Shown: positions 35,561-48,156 of the stretch, in pieces
Layout of the letters: the number at the start of each line of letters is the position of its first letter
Position numbering within the stretch: position 1 is the stretch's first letter
NCBI GenBank assembly: GCA_009192285.1
Contig: WBVU01000012.1
Span: 1,054,001-1,118,000, forward strand
Origin: Morchella semilibera
Lineage: Eukaryota > Ascomycota > Pezizomycetes > Pezizales > Morchellaceae
DNA length: 64,000 bases
Reading direction: 5' to 3'
Notes under the pieces: generated by a model
Database searches by the model: none
Seen by the model: only the letters and a program-made list of their open reading frames with translations
Told to the model about the DNA's origin: nothing
Program-made: the position numbers and the translations under genes

Positions 35561-36483
35561 TGAACTAGGAATTGATAAGATATGTATATATATATATATA
35601 GCTAGTAGGGTTTATTTCGTAATTGATTGAGGGAGCTATTGCTTTCGTTTGGACGTGGTTTAGTATGTTTGGTTTTGGTCTGGCGATGTGGAGCTGACTG
35701 CTATTAGATGTACCTCCTTGGTCCAGCTGACTACTACATGTAACTATCAACTCCAGAACCGTCGGACTGTGCCGCGGAAGGATGGCCCTGTGAGTTAGTG
35801 ACAGCTCAGTCAGTTGGCACTTTCCAGCTCGAGTAGTTTGTTTTTTGCCGTGGGCTAACTGGATGGTGCAACGCGAGTGATTGAGGGTGACCCGCCTACT
35901 ATTTTGGGGGGGGCGTTTCGGTTGGAGAGCGGGTTTTTGGAGGATAGGGTATAGGGTATAGGGCTTCGGGTTTGGGTTTTGGTTTTTTTTTTAGCTGTGG
36001 GTTAGGTGAGGTGAGATGTGAGTTGATGGTGGGTTGAGCAGGAAATGGATGGATGACGTCACATATAGTGTTTCAAAACAAAACGGGATGGAAAGTAAAG
36101 AGGACAGGAGGGGGAATGGTATGGTGAAAAGTGTAGATTAATGTCCCTGCCGCTCTCTCACCGGGCCCTCACTCGAGCATTCCAACGTGCGGAATTGTCG
36201 CAGATTAACCAGTAACGAAGATCCACCCTCAAATTCCCTACTGCTTTAACGTACTACTGAATACAAATTATTACAAGAGAGAAAGAGGCTAGGCCAGCTA
36301 GTAGCCGTCTGCAGAGTAGAGTAGCTAGGTCGTAAATAGACAGGGTGCTGGCACCACTCTCATTGATGCGCGTTTCGAGTGATGGGTTGTGCACGGGCGC
36401 CGGATCTCGGCTCTTGCTTGGGTTTTGGGTTGGGTTTGAGTCTGGAGATCGTGAACCGGGCTGTTGGTGTTTGGTACTATTCT

Positions 36484-36640
36484 AATACTCGCAACTTCCT
36501 GACGTTTGTAAAAGGAACCGCTATTGCATACCATACCGGACGAGCCAGTGGCTCGAGAATCCCATTAAAATAAATACCAATACGCGCCAAGTCCAAAGTT
36601 TAGTATGGTTACAAACGTCAGGAAGTTGAAGTTTCGAGTA
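36484..36640. repeat. Perfect 19-bp inverted repeat with about 97-bp spacer
   Basis: AACTTCCTGACGTTTGTAA (36493-36511) and its exact reverse complement (36610-36628) face each other. Similarity continues outward (ATACTCG against GTACTCG). Size and symmetry fit a small fold-back element or a remnant of a MITE. No coding content. Confidence 0.65.
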
Positions 36641-37796
36641 CTAGTACATACCCTCTACTTTATATCGTTATTCTTTAGGGATGGAGTGCTATTTAGATTC
36701 ACTTCCGTGGATCGACCTGGAGATCTTGAGGTTTGGTTCCAATGCAGTCAGATCCAGATGCAAGCCCCGGAGTCTCAGTTGCTGTACTCTACTCAATTTG
36801 CGACGAGACACGTCGGGGGTGCGGGGGGATAATATATAAGTACCTACTCCCCGCGGGACGTCGGGCATGAATAGTGAAGTTGAGGGGCTGCAGCACCAAC
36901 TGCAACGGACTTTAAACTACGCACGCGCCAGTCCGGTGTTCGTGTCGGATATGGCGGAGATTTTTGCGCCGGGGGTGGTGGTGGTGGGGTGAGACAGATG
37001 TTTGGTTTAGGGGTGGCCGTGGTTGGAGCTCACTGGGCGCTGCATGCACACTTAATATGGAGACGAACCGAACCGCTCTTGTTTTTGTTTTTATTGATGG
37101 AGGTGACGGGACTCTGACTTCATGGCTTACTGGATGCTGAATAGTGGTAGTGGTGGTGGTGGTGGGTTAACGAAGGAGAGAGGTGGAGGAGATCAGGGGG
37201 GCGCTTGTTCGTCGTCCTTTTGCTGCCCTGCCATGGCGACCTCATGCTGCACCGTTCACACTATCTTATACCCTAGCCGAGACGAGACGCGGTTATTTAG
37301 GGACCACCAACGAACCGAACATGACTTATGCACAGACAGGGGTCCCTAGTGACGCGTAAAAGTTGAGGCTGCTATTTTTCCTGCAGCGGGAATTTAATGA
37401 GCCTCTTTTCCCCATGTTTGTTTGTACCGCGATTAATTGCAACCATTGATCTAATGCGAGTCTTGAGGAATAGGGCTAGCTACAATAGCACTACGGAGAT
37501 AGATGCATCGATCTCATCTTTACACAGGTTGTTTGTTTAAACACGTATTCATGCGGCATTGTCTGTGATCGATCGTCCGTCAGTTCTGGAAGATGCTGCC
37601 TACATGTATGTCTGGGCCGGGGGAGTGGTGTTTTATATAGTACTTACATGTACTCAGCAGGCGCCTTCTCATCCTACGAATACATGTATGTACTTCAGGG
37701 TACGCACATTTGATACACACCCCGTCATGCTGGTTGAATATCATTTGACAGGTAGGGTGTCTCTAGTGTCAGTATCTGTATCAGTATCTGTACAAC

Positions 37797-37936
37797 AGAG
37801 ACAGATAGACAGATAGACAAGTAGGCAGATAGAGACAGAGATAGACATGAGGAAGTGTGAGCACTCTAATGTCAAGTCGCTTGCTTTCTTGATGCGTCGG
37901 TCTGTGCTGTGTGTGTGTGTGTGTGTGTGTGTGTGC
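37797..37936. repeat. Microsatellites: CAGA/GATA tract and GT tract
   Basis: A compound ACAGATAG-type tract (37797-37850) is followed at 37908-37936 by an almost pure GT repeat of about 13 units. Just upstream, CAGTATCTGTAT is directly repeated (37771-37793). Confidence 0.85.
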
Positions 37937-38180
37937 AACCTTTAGAGGGAGGGAAAAAAAAAAAAGAATAGAAAAAACAGGCTTTTCTCTTTATGATCAC
38001 CCTTCCCGTCTCTCATTATTAGAAGTCATTAATTTCCTGAGAGAAGGAATTATCACCAACCAACAGCCAGTGCTTTCACAGACACAGACAGCAAAAAGTC
38101 TGAACTCTGAATTAAGTACTCTCTACTAGGTCTACTCTGGCACACACCTACACTCAAATTGCAAAACTCACCCACTCGTA

Positions 38181-38715
38181 CTCGCCAACTCTCACACTCT
38201 CACACTCTCACACACCACCGTCACTTTCCATATCACAATCCACCCCCCCCCCCCCTTTTTCATCGTGATCTGTGGTGGTTTGTTTGATCGATTCGATTTC
38301 CCCATTCACCCCATCTCATCATCCAACCCGCAGTAGGCCCGGCAGCCCATCGATTACATTCTTCCAGCAATCATATGTCAATTCCTGATAATAATAATAC
38401 TACATAGATAGATATACACCAACAGCTACTTAATTTATCCTTTATCATCTTCCGTCCTTCCGTCCATCCGTCCTTTGGTGCTGCTACTGCTGCTGCTACC
38501 CATATTTCAATTCATTCATTCCTTTTATTTCAATTCCCCTCCCCTCCCTCCTCCTCCTCTTACCCCCCCCCCCCTCTTCCCCCTCTCTCCCCCTTGAACG
38601 GAGTTCGTCCCACCCTCCACTCCCATCAGAACTTGTCTGCTTACATCCCCTTTGTTGCCTGCTGCTGCTGTTACTGTTGTTGCTTGCCTTACCTACTGTG
38701 CCCACAACTAAAAAG
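38181..38715 (+). promoter_or_regulatory. Pyrimidine-rich leader of the HOS3 gene
   Basis: About 500 bases before the start codon are dominated by C and T, with (CACTCT)n at 38190-38215, a C14 run near 38245, a C11 run near 38564 and (TGC)n near 38485 and 38660. Such CT-rich stretches are usual immediately upstream of well-expressed filamentous-fungal genes. No TATA box is evident. Confidence 0.5.
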
Positions 38716-41700
38716 ATGCCCTCTCGCTCTGCTGCCCCAACTCCTTCGGGACACCGCAGACTAAGTGGGAACAGCAGCGTCTCATCCCACCAACCAACCC
38801 CAGACTCTTCCCGAAAACTAACAGAATCCTTGAGCTCTCTCTCTCTACAAGCGGTCATATCATCCCCTATCCAGGCAGGAGCAGCAGCAGCAGCAGCAGC
38901 AACAGCAACAGGAGCAGTAACAAGCACTACTACAAACAATACCAACAAGCATTCCCCTTCACAGCTGCTTCCCCGTCGGTCAAGCATGGATTTCCGCAAT
39001 GGAGGAGGCCGCGACTCAACCCCGTCATCACCGTTTCCCGATGGCACCCCCCGCAGAACCCTCTCCAGAGCCCCCTCCACACCCAACATCAGAAAGCGGC
39101 CATCAATCAACTCTCTGACATCCGACACAACCTCCACTCTCTTGTCATCACCCCTCATTCCTAGCAGTGGCAGAGCAAATCTTGGAAGACGCTCCAGTAT
39201 GATGTCGCTACGGTCCCTCTCGGTTGCCACGCCCGACCCTGCAATGACAATCCCACCCCTGTACCGAAGAGAGGGAATCCCAGTTCAGGATTTGACAGCG
39301 CCAACCACCGTCGTGTTCCATGACACGAGCTACCGCCACAAGTACTCCCGGCCCAACACTACCAAGGCCGACCTTGCCACGATCGTGGAGCGGCCAGAGA
39401 GGATCTCTGCCGCTACCCTTGGCGTCACCGCCGCACAGACCCGCATCGGGAGGGGAAAGCTGTCGGTGAGGAAGTCGGTGCGCATGGGCGGGCTGTTGGA
39501 CCCAGAGGTCATGCTGGTGCATGCTCATGGTGATGGGAGAAGCGGGAAGAAGACGTGGCCGGAGGAGCTGGCGGCAATGTGTGGACTGGCGGCGGAGAAG
39601 CTAAAGAAGGGCGAGTGCGAGGTGCCAAAGAGCTTCCATCAGGGGGATCTGTATCTCTGTGGGGAGAGCAGGGAGGATCTAGAGGGGTGTCTGGGCGCGC
39701 TGTATGATGGGGTGGATATTGTCTTTGGGTGTGCGAATGGGCTGGATGGGCATGAGATGGATGAGGAAGATCAGAGTGGGGTCAAGAGGGCGTTTGTGTG
39801 CATTAGACCCCCAGGTATGTTTTCTAATATAGAGAGGGAGTGATAATACTGATTTTTTATTTTATCTAGGGCATCATTGTGCTGAAACACAGCCGTCAGG
39901 GTTCTGCTGGTTGAACAATGTTCATATTGCTATTGCTCACGCCGCGCGACAACATGGGTTGACCCACGCAGTAATTTTGGATTTTGACCTGCACCACGGT
40001 GATGGCTCGCAGTCTATCGCATGGACGCTCAACAATATCGCCAGCTCACCTAACCCATCGACAAAGAAGACGGCGGGAATCCATGTTCCAAATATTGGAT
40101 ATTTCTCGTTGCACGACATTAATTCGTACCCCTGCGAAGATGGGGACATGGATAAAGTCAAGAATGCGAGCTTGAACCTGGAATCACATGGGCAATTTAT
40201 CCACAACATTCACCTTAAGCCTTATAATAGCACTGAGGAATTTTGGGAGCTCTACGAGAACAAATATTACTCTATTATCGCCAAGGCGCGAGAATTCTTG
40301 TCTGAAGCGTCAGTCTCGAAGCCCAAGAAGAATGGTAGGGAATATAAGGCCGGTGTATTTATTTCGGCTGGATTTGACGCCAGTGAGCATGAGAGTTCTG
40401 GTATGCAGCGGCATGCCGTCAATGTCCCTACAAGCTTTTACGCAAGATTCACATCAGACGCCTTGGCCCTTGCGGAGCAGTATTGTGAAGGGCGAGTGCT
40501 GAGTGTTCTTGAAGGTGGGTATTCTGATAGAGCATTGATTACGGGCGTTATGGCCCACTTAGCAGGTCTGGCATGCCCTTCGCCAACGACTGTGAGCGGG
40601 TTTGTCCCACCATCAACTGGCCTGTTGCCAGTACCAGAACCTTATGCTACAAGGCCCTCATCGGCGGACCGCGGTTGGGATCCGGAATGGTGGGGCTCTG
40701 AGAGCATTGGGGAGTTGGAGAGATACTATGAGAAGATGACTCTCAAGAAGGTCGTTACAGATAAACCTTCGACATCATACTTATCAGCCACTGCTGCCTC
40801 CGTTGCACGATCCGAGACTCCACGACGTGTAATTAGCAGCGCCGGCACCGGGAACAGTCCCCCACAGCCACCACCACTCGTCCCATGGGAAGTTCGGGCA
40901 TTTGAGCTCAGCAGGAAGATCATTCCCGAGTTTCAGGAATCGGTCGAGATCCCACCCCTTGACAAGTCCGCCAAGAGCAAACGTCATTCGGTCGCTGTTG
41001 TGCCTGACTCAAGCACTCGTGTTCTCCGTGACCGCAAGGCTAAAACACCAGATGCCACAGCTCCCCTCGAAGTTCGACGGAGGAGGACAACCACTGGCGG
41101 GGCAGTCAGCACTACTTCTAGCCGTGCACCCTCCCGAGCACCCTCCCGAGCCCTCAGCACCCGTGGGACCACCCCCTTGCCACCAAGAGATCTGGAACCA
41201 ATACCCATTGCAACTGGCCGTAGGGTCGTATCAGCCAACGCTGGTACATCCACTGTAGCCCCCAGAACCCTCGCAAAGAAGTCGTCCGTCGTCGGCAACA
41301 GCCCAGGCCAGCGCTCGCCCCCAATACTCCTACGCAAAGCCTCTCTCACCACCTTCGACGGCACCCAAACCGCCACTACCTCCCCCTCCGCCAGCTCCGG
41401 AACCGGCACCGTCAGCGGTAGCGGATCCCCCCGCGCCGCTGTAGCCCCCAAGAAGGAGCTCAGCGAAGACCTTGTCAAGAAGTTCGCCAAGATCAAGATC
41501 ACATACAAGAACCGCGAGAAGGAGGAAGAGATCATGCGCATGGAGCGCCAGAAAGAGGAGCTCGAGCGCAAACTTGAGGCCGAGAAGAAGCGTCTCGCCA
41601 ACGGCGGCGGCCGCGCGCCCAAGAAGACCCCCGTTGTCGCTGCACACTCGCCCTCAGCGGCGCCGAACGATGGTGGTACGGCGAGGGCGCGCTCCGTGTC

Positions 41701-41884
41701 TGGTTCGGGATCTGTGAGGGCACAGATCAACGGGCTGGATAAAATTAGCGCGCAAGCGAATGGCGGACACGCGGAGAAGGAGACGAAGATGGTGTCGCCG
41801 CCGCTGGGGCAGGCGGGCACTTATAAGGGTGGAGAGATCAAGTTTTCGGCGGGGCCGGCGGGGTTCATGGGAAGGACGGGCTAG
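38716..41884 (+). CDS. HOS3: HOS3-type class II histone deacetylase
   Basis: Zinc-dependent lysine deacetylase expected to remove acetyl groups from histones. Two exons (38716-39814 and 39870-41884; 1037 aa) with a 55-nt intron at RPPG/HHC. Catalytic features are all present: RPPGHHC (364-370), GFCWLNN, DLHHGDGS with tandem histidines 408-409, and GFDASEHES (metal-binding Asp 536). VLEGGYS follows. The N-terminal 200 residues are low complexity (Ser/Thr/Ala, with an alanine tract from a GCA repeat). The C-terminal third is Ser/Pro-rich with repeated SRAPSRAPSRA and a coiled coil (NREKEEEIMRMERQKEELE). The ATG at 38716 is chosen because upstream in-frame starts are non-ATG. Longer than yeast Hos3 (697 aa), as usual in filamentous fungi. 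Intact. Confidence 0.95.
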
Positions 41885-44172
41885 GGTAATGTATAATGGG
41901 GTAGTATAGCTTTCTGCATGAAGAACCCGTAGGGGAAAAGTGAGTAGTGTAGGAGGAGGGGCTAAAGGGCGTTTTGATTCATTGGAATGGGGGATTATTG
42001 GATCGGGGGGTTATCTTTTTTTTTAACTTCTTTTTTTACTACTTTTTTTTCCCCTGTTGTTTCTTTTGTCTAATTCTCCTTTGTTTTATTAACTAACCAG
42101 TGGATTCATTAACACCCTCCCTCTCCGGCACTCTATGTCTGCACCCGCCCGGCTGTTTCCTGACTGTGTTTTTGGCGGGACGGGGTGGGGTTCTTAAATA
42201 CCTCATTAAAATTATTACTTTTTTACAGTAACTAGTTTCTTTTTTTCTCCTCTTCTCCTTTTTCTTTGAATTCTGTCTTTCCGCTTCGATCACGATTGTC
42301 TTGGGCATCATAGAAGTTGTGTGAACACAAGATGAGATATCAGGAGGGGCCATGGTGCCGTTTTGGGAAGGTGAATTTAGTTCCGTCATGAGGTGGTAGA
42401 GGTGGGTATGAAGGAAGGTAGGAAGGTGGGGTGGGGTTGTTGGGTGGTTGGGTGGTTGTGGAGTTTTTTTTATCTTCCCTTTGTTTTATATTCCATTTGT
42501 ACCATTCTCTCCCCTCTTCTCTCGCCTCCCCCACCTGCTGCTGTTTGTGCCTGATAGAGAGAGGTGTGTGGAGGAGGTAGAGAGCTGTAATTCTATTTTT
42601 TTCTATTTCTATTTTCTACTTGTTTTTTTTTACTCTGTAGAAGAGATGAAGAATTGATGTGGCATTGGAATATATTGATTGATTGATATACTGGCTTGAG
42701 GCGGATATAATGTTAATGTGTAGTTGACTTTTATATATATTATATTATTATTATTATTGGCTGTTAATTGGTGAGAGCTGTTGGGAGGAACGAGAGAAGC
42801 CAGGGTTAGGGCCAAAAGGACGCCTACCTAGTGTATGTAGTGGGGTTTGAGCGTGGCTGGTGCTGCGGGGAACCGAAACCGCGGGGAGGAGTTTACAGGG
42901 TAGATACCTAGGTGGTGGCAATTAATGATCCACCACGCATGCGCCGGCGATGGGGGAAGGAAACGGCAATGATCCTCCCCCCCCCGTACCTTCTCACAAA
43001 GTTGCACTTGACGCCGGTGGTGAGTACCTATAAATCTAGGTACCTGGTTGAGATCGGTGTTGGTTTTGTGGACCAGATCATGTTTTTAACTCATTGGTTT
43101 CGAATTCTGGGCGGTCGTACCTAGGCTATGACATAAACACCCCCAAGAATGAGGGTCAAGATGTTGGTACAAGTTGTAGGAAACCAACTTCGTAGTCCTG
43201 TTGGCCTTTGGCGGTGCCGCTCGCTCCGGAGAAACAAAGATAAGGAGCTGCTCCGAGGATCTAGGAGGGAGGAGAACGAGGACGTTGGGAGTTGCCTTGT
43301 AGTGGCTGGTATGCAAGTGCACTTATTGTTGATGTACTCTACTCTGGGCGTTTAATGGATCAATCAAATTACTCAGTACCCGATGCGAGGTCCTTTCACA
43401 CGCAGAAATGGCCGCTGGAATTGCAACCAAGAGATATCTGGGTGGGAATTGGGTGCTGCGCTCGGTGGGTGGTGAAATCCCTGGGCAGGAGGGAATGAGA
43501 GTACTGCATGTAGATAACGAATTAACAATCAACCTGCCCCCCAGAGCAATAAGTGGCGAGTGATACTTTATGATTCAAACTCATGTTTAAGTTCACATCA
43601 TAGCTTACCGGCTATGTTCTTTTGTATACCAGCAATATCCAGAGCCTGTGGCCTTTGTGCAGCAGTATAGATTAAGCGGAGTAGGTCTTATATCCGGTAC
43701 CCATTTGTGTTGTAGCCCTACATACGCCTACCTCCCTTAGTTGAAGCGTTACAAATTTTTTTGATGATTGGGGTTACCGGAGGGCGGAGAAGAAATGAGC
43801 CGAATAGTTAACATTCAGGGCCCGTCTTGTTAATGCTCGGGCTTAGACCCTGATTCTACGCTATTATTTGATAACCTTGCATTGATATAATAAACCCCAC
43901 AGATCACCACGGACTCAGGTTTAAAAAATATGCAATTTTCATGAACTAAGCAAGTAATTCCTCCCATGCACCAAATCCAGAAACCACTCAACTACTATTG
44001 AGCCGTATCCATTAAAGAGAAACCCTGCATATAGAAGGAGACAAAGTTGACCAATCATCAATTCATAGCAAGAGAAAGACCTAATGAAAAAAAAAAGATA
44101 TCATCGCAACGAAAAAAAATCCCTCCGATACAACATTCGTTCTCACACACATTCATTATAAAGGGGTCGGTC
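41885..44172. other. Gene-free region between convergent HOS3 and the DUF1774-like gene
   Basis: Begins with the T-rich HOS3 3' UTR. Purine- and pyrimidine-biased stretches occur at 42230-42560. One CGAGTGATACTTTATGATTC motif lies at 43557. Short frames here have no supportable coding character. Confidence 0.6.
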
Positions 44173-45249
44173 TTAAGCACTCTCTTGGAGAAGTGGGGCT
44201 CTCTCACGGTCCTCTCTCTCGCCACTTGCACCAAACATCTCCGGAACAGCAACGGAGCATGTAGCCAGGAAAACGATGGTCATAACGGCGAAGGCAAATG
44301 GCCACTGCAGAGCAATGGTCTTTGTGAAGAACTGGCCGACACCCAATCCGGCGCTCAAGAATGCTGTTGCAAACCCAACGTGCCAATCCTTGAAAGCGGC
44401 CAGGAAGAAGCCGGCGTACACGACGATTCCCCAGATGGCAACATTTGCAAGGATGCGACAAAACAGGTCATGGCAGTGGACCATCACGGCACCGTTCCAA
44501 ACCACGAGGAAGAAGGTGAAGGTCAGTGGCATGGCAACAACTGGAGTGTGAATCCAGCGAGGGAGGGTAGAGTGGCGGAGGTACAAAGCGGTGAGCTGCA
44601 AGAACTGGATCGCCTGGACCAATTCGGAAAGGATAAAATGAGAGCGGCACCACAACATGATCCAAGTAAAGTGGAGGACGTTGAAAAGGATAAAGTGTGA
44701 GCCAACCGAGGCTGCAGCTTTGACATGAGCCTCATTTCCGGAGAAAAGATGACATATGTAGCCGATCTGAAGGATATAGAGGACAATCCAGTAGATGGAC
44801 ACGAAGACATGGGATTGGGTAAAGGGGGTTATATGAAGGTTTGAAATGCCCTAAACAGGAAAAATCTAATTAGTAAATGACTTCAATTCGTGTTATGGCA
44901 AGATCATAGCTCCGGGATATTCTGCACGTCGCAACAATTCGGCTAGGAGAGTTGATAGTAGTGGGGTTATGTGTAGTACAGGTTCCCGCATAAAAGGGGT
45001 GCTCACAAAAATGGTTCCATTGGTATAGCTCCCGTCTAGCGGTGGGCTGTGGTTGTAGACAATTGCCGTGACGAAGGCTAGAAGGAAAGATAGTAGCGTA
45101 AGGATTTTGTACGCAAGAATATTACGCTGTGCATCAGGATCACGGGAGAATGGATTGGCTACAGAAACATCAAGATTAGCATCAATCAGATTAAAGGGGA
45201 GTAAAGGGGAGTTAAAGTGGGGGCGGGGGGAATTATTACTGGGACCCAT
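44173..45249 (-). CDS. Fungal multi-pass membrane protein, DUF1774-like
   Basis: Two exons, 45249-45007 and 44850-44173, joined in phase 0 by a 156-nt intron with a GTGAGC donor and ACTAAT branch site; 306 aa. Exon 1 holds NPFSRDPDAQRNILAYKILT followed by a first membrane helix. Exon 2 gives five or more further helices (IYWIVLYILQIGYICHLF, HFILFNVLHFTWIMLW, MPLTFTFFLVVWNGAVM, VAIWGIVVYAGFFLAAF, FAFAVMTIVFLATCSVAVP) and a C-terminal acidic dileucine-like tail (ERAPLLQESA). The NPFSRD...YKILT start resembles the fungal DUF1774 family, whose function is unknown. The ATG at 45249 was chosen because it directly precedes this conserved block. Vacuolar or endomembrane location is only suggested by the tail. 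Confidence 0.75.
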
Positions 45250-46716
45250 GACTGTTGTTGTTACTGTTGGTGTTGGTGTTATTTCTCTGTTACTGGTATT
45301 CAATCGTCTTTCCTCACAGTCTTTTCTCTCTCTCGTCACACAGACAGGAAGTAGATGAAGGAGTCCAGAAGAAGAAAGAAAGGGGGATCTGTGGTGGTTT
45401 TAATACTCCACAATTTGGCTGAGGGCTATGGATGACGTATACATAGGACAGCAAGAAGAGCTGTCCGTACCCCGCAACATTTGGTTGGGCCTTCAGGCCT
45501 TGGGGGACAAGGCACGAGACTAGCCACGCGGCAAATAGGAAAACCTGTTGGACAAAGATGGGCAATTGACCAATTACGATCCAAGGCAAAGGGGGGCCTA
45601 CAGCTAAATGCGGGAAAGATCCTCTCAATTTAGTCCAAGTATGAGTTAGATCCCGAGGTAAGGGCATTTCTTGATTTCAAGTGTGGCGTCTAACTACTAC
45701 AAGGTAGTATGCATATGGGCTACAAACGGTGTTCTTACATGTAATTTTCCTGGATACCACTTCTGTTGCGTCCTCAAGTAGTTCGACCATAGTACTAGTA
45801 CTATTGGATCAGTACCTCTGAATTACTACTCCATCCCCCTTCTGATTTTCATCTCTTACCTCCCTTCTGTACACATCCCCGGAACCTCATCGTGAATATC
45901 GAATCTCCACAAGTGGGATAACGTAGAAATTACGTCACTCGTATTTTACCCCAGGCTTGGCAAATCAACATCTGTGCAAGGGTCGGAGAGCATTGAAGCG
46001 ACTGCATTCGATTGGCACACATGAATCTCTGAACGTATGCCGGAGGATTCAGCCGCTCCAAAAATGTTACTAATCGATGTGTTGCCTAACTATCTTTGAT
46101 TATTGTTACTATTTCACTTCCTTCTTAATATTTAAGCTGAGAGAGGCTTAGTGTTAAAGAACTGCAGCCCCCTTCACATGATCTCGGCTACTTTGCCGGT
46201 TTATGGCAAGTACAATGTTCGGCAAAAAAGGAAAAAAACAAAACGATCATGTCGGCGTTTGTTGTCACCTTCCAGAGTAAAGAACCCCTCATCTTGTGTT
46301 GAGTACAATCTCTCTACCTACTACTCTAACTTAGGTGTCTCTATCTCTATCTCTGTACAGTCTGGTACATTTCGTCCTTTGTATTTTCTACATATCTCCT
46401 CTCGGCTTCGGGTTCTCACCCCCCACACCCCCCCCCCTCCTCCCTTCCCGGGGTTGCGTGGTTGTTGAGCCTCAAAGCCTTTGTTGGCTGCCCTGCGTGA
46501 CGACGGTGCTCACTGCCGTTTTTCGTAGCTGTCTCCTTCTGTTCTGTTTGCTTTGTCGCTAACTCCCCCTCCCTCGCCTAACCCTCCCCCCCACCCCCCC
46601 TAACAGCTTACCTACACATTCTGCAGTACGTTACTGGAAGCCAGCGCATCGATCACAGAAGCAAATCAGTCTACCCATCAATCATCAATCCCACCCGTCC
46701 CCCCCCCCTCAACTAG
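45250..46716. other. Divergent promoter region
   Basis: Shared 5' region of the DUF1774-like gene (-) and the next gene (+). A minus-strand ATG frame at 45667-45314 lies in the leader and shows no family motif. The last 300 bases on the right are strongly C/T-rich (C8-C9 runs near 46430 and 46700), as in other leaders here. Confidence 0.55.
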
Positions 46717-48156
46717 ATGATACCGCGAAACTCATTCCAATCCTCTCCTTCCTCTTCGTCCGCTAACAATATGTCTGGTTCATTCCTCCCTGCTATCCCC
46801 GCTTCGTTACCAAGCTATCCAAAACACCATTCCTTTCATTACTCTCCACCAGCTCAGACTCATTCTGCGCAGTCCCCATCCCCAACCCTTGCCCCAACAA
46901 GGAAACGTCTCCAACAGAGGAGACCGGCTGATACCCCACCAAGTAGTTATAGTAATAATAACTACGATTCTGATGAGGACGTTATGCGCAACTCTCTCTA
47001 TTCCGATACTGCTTTCCGTACATCTTTGGCTGGGAGTCGGAAACGAGGCCTAGCAGATGAAGATATAGAAGATGGGCCAAGAGGGAAACGTGTAGAGGTG
47101 TCCGGAGATGACGGCCGTCCAGCTGCCAAACGGAGGATTATTGATGTCGTTGGCAGCGTGGCGAGTAGAGTATGGGAGTTTTGCATCAGCAAAACTCCAT
47201 TCTACTCGGGAGTCGAGGAAAACATTCAAGGGAAGGAAGAAGTGGCATTTGAACATGAGGTTCAACGACATATGAAAGCTATGCCAGGGGGGTACTCCAA
47301 CCCTCAACTTCGGTTGCAAGGATCAGGGGGGGCTGGGGACGGTATGGGGACGCAATATTACTTTGCTTCGGCCCTACCGCCATCAACCACATACTGCCCC
47401 CCAGAGGTGCTCCAGCAGGAGGAATCAAAACAAGATAATACTGGTGGATTATCATCCCGCTGGGTTATGGTCTCTCCTACCCCCGTTGCGTCTACCGCTT
47501 GTCCGCGCCCCTCGACTGCAAACCATGTCCCCTTAAATTCTACCTCGAGAATTCCGCGCCCGTATACAGCGCCAAACAATTATACAACACCTCCATACTC
47601 ACCCACCACGTATGCCACCACCGCAACTTCAACAACAACTGCTACTGCAACTGTGACACAGACAAGTGCCCCCCCACAGAGAAGTAGGAGAAACAGCACG
47701 GCTTCCAGTACGTCAACTTCACGGAGACCGCCAGCCAGGCCGGTTGTCGCTGCGAGTAGCCGAGCAAAACGGCCCGCCGTAGTGAGAACTAGACACACGC
47801 AAGCGTCCTCTGTCTCCGCACCAGGTTGCAATCCGGTTCCTCCGCAGTCTGCGTTCACCTTTGATGGAGCACTATCCTCTGGCAGGGGTGGTGCAGCGTC
47901 ATCAGCGAGTACCCGCTCCTCGAGGCGTAGATTGACGGGGGGTAGCATTTCCGGTGGTAGAGCTGTATCTATCGGCAGCAGTTACGGAGGAAGCTTTGGT
48001 GCTGGGCTTGCAAAGGGTGATGATGAGGACGAGGCAGATGAGAGTATCAGAAGGTTCAATGAAAAACTAAAGGATATGATTAGAGAAGGAAAAGAGGCCT
48101 TAGGAAGTCGCATTGAGGTTACCTACGACGACGACGAATATCTGGATGGGTTTTAG
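46717..48156 (+). CDS. Ser/Thr-rich fungal protein with a conserved WEFC segment
   Basis: Single-exon frame of 479 aa. Most of it is disordered and Ser/Pro/Thr-rich. A basic segment (GPRGKRVEVSGDDGRPAAKRR) is followed by the only strongly patterned part, IIDVVGSVASRVWEFCISKTPFYSG. This recalls an uncharacterised Pezizomycotina family in which a V-x-x-W-x-FC segment precedes an FRGF-type Gly-rich motif; here the second half is weaker. The C-terminus has helix-forming SIRRFNEKLKDMIREGKEAL and an acidic tail. The basic clusters suggest nuclear entry. Function unknown. Confidence 0.75.
   Translation: MIPRNSFQSSPSSSSANNMSGSFLPAIPASLPSYPKHHSFHYSPPAQTHSAQSPSPTLAPTRKRLQQRRPADTPPSSYSNNNYDSDEDVMRNSLYSDTAFRTSLAGSRKRGLADEDIEDGPRGKRVEVSGDDGRPAAKRRIIDVVGSVASRVWEFCISKTPFYSGVEENIQGKEEVAFEHEVQRHMKAMPGGYSNPQLRLQGSGGAGDGMGTQYYFASALPPSTTYCPPEVLQQEESKQDNTGGLSSRWVMVSPTPVASTACPRPSTANHVPLNSTSRIPRPYTAPNNYTTPPYSPTTYATTATSTTTATATVTQTSAPPQRSRRNSTASSTSTSRRPPARPVVAASSRAKRPAVVRTRHTQASSVSAPGCNPVPPQSAFTFDGALSSGRGGAASSASTRSSRRRLTGGSISGGRAVSIGSSYGGSFGAGLAKGDDEDEADESIRRFNEKLKDMIREGKEALGSRIEVTYDDDEYLDGF

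Larger units (their letters stand above)
35561..38180. other. Gene-free region with microsatellites and a hairpin repeat
   Basis: Contains a short telomere-like tract (ATAGGGT repeated three times, 35944-35964), an inverted repeat at 36484-36640, G-rich stretches around 36960-37200, a GATA/CAGA microsatellite at 37797-37850 and a GT repeat at 37908-37936. TACATGTA occurs at 35734, 37602, 37647 and 37681. No gene seen. Confidence 0.6.

Noticed and set aside
35944-35964. Telomere-like ATAGGGT repeats
   Set aside because: Only three imperfect units in a G-rich area; not enough for an interstitial telomere.
44047-44700. 217-codon plus-strand frame
   Set aside because: It lies antisense to exon 2 of the DUF1774-like gene, whose helices and splice junction are convincing, so it is a shadow frame.
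45314-45667. 117-codon minus-strand ATG frame before the DUF1774-like gene
   Set aside because: It lies in the leader, does not continue into the conserved block in frame, and shows no family motif. It may be an upstream ORF but cannot be supported.
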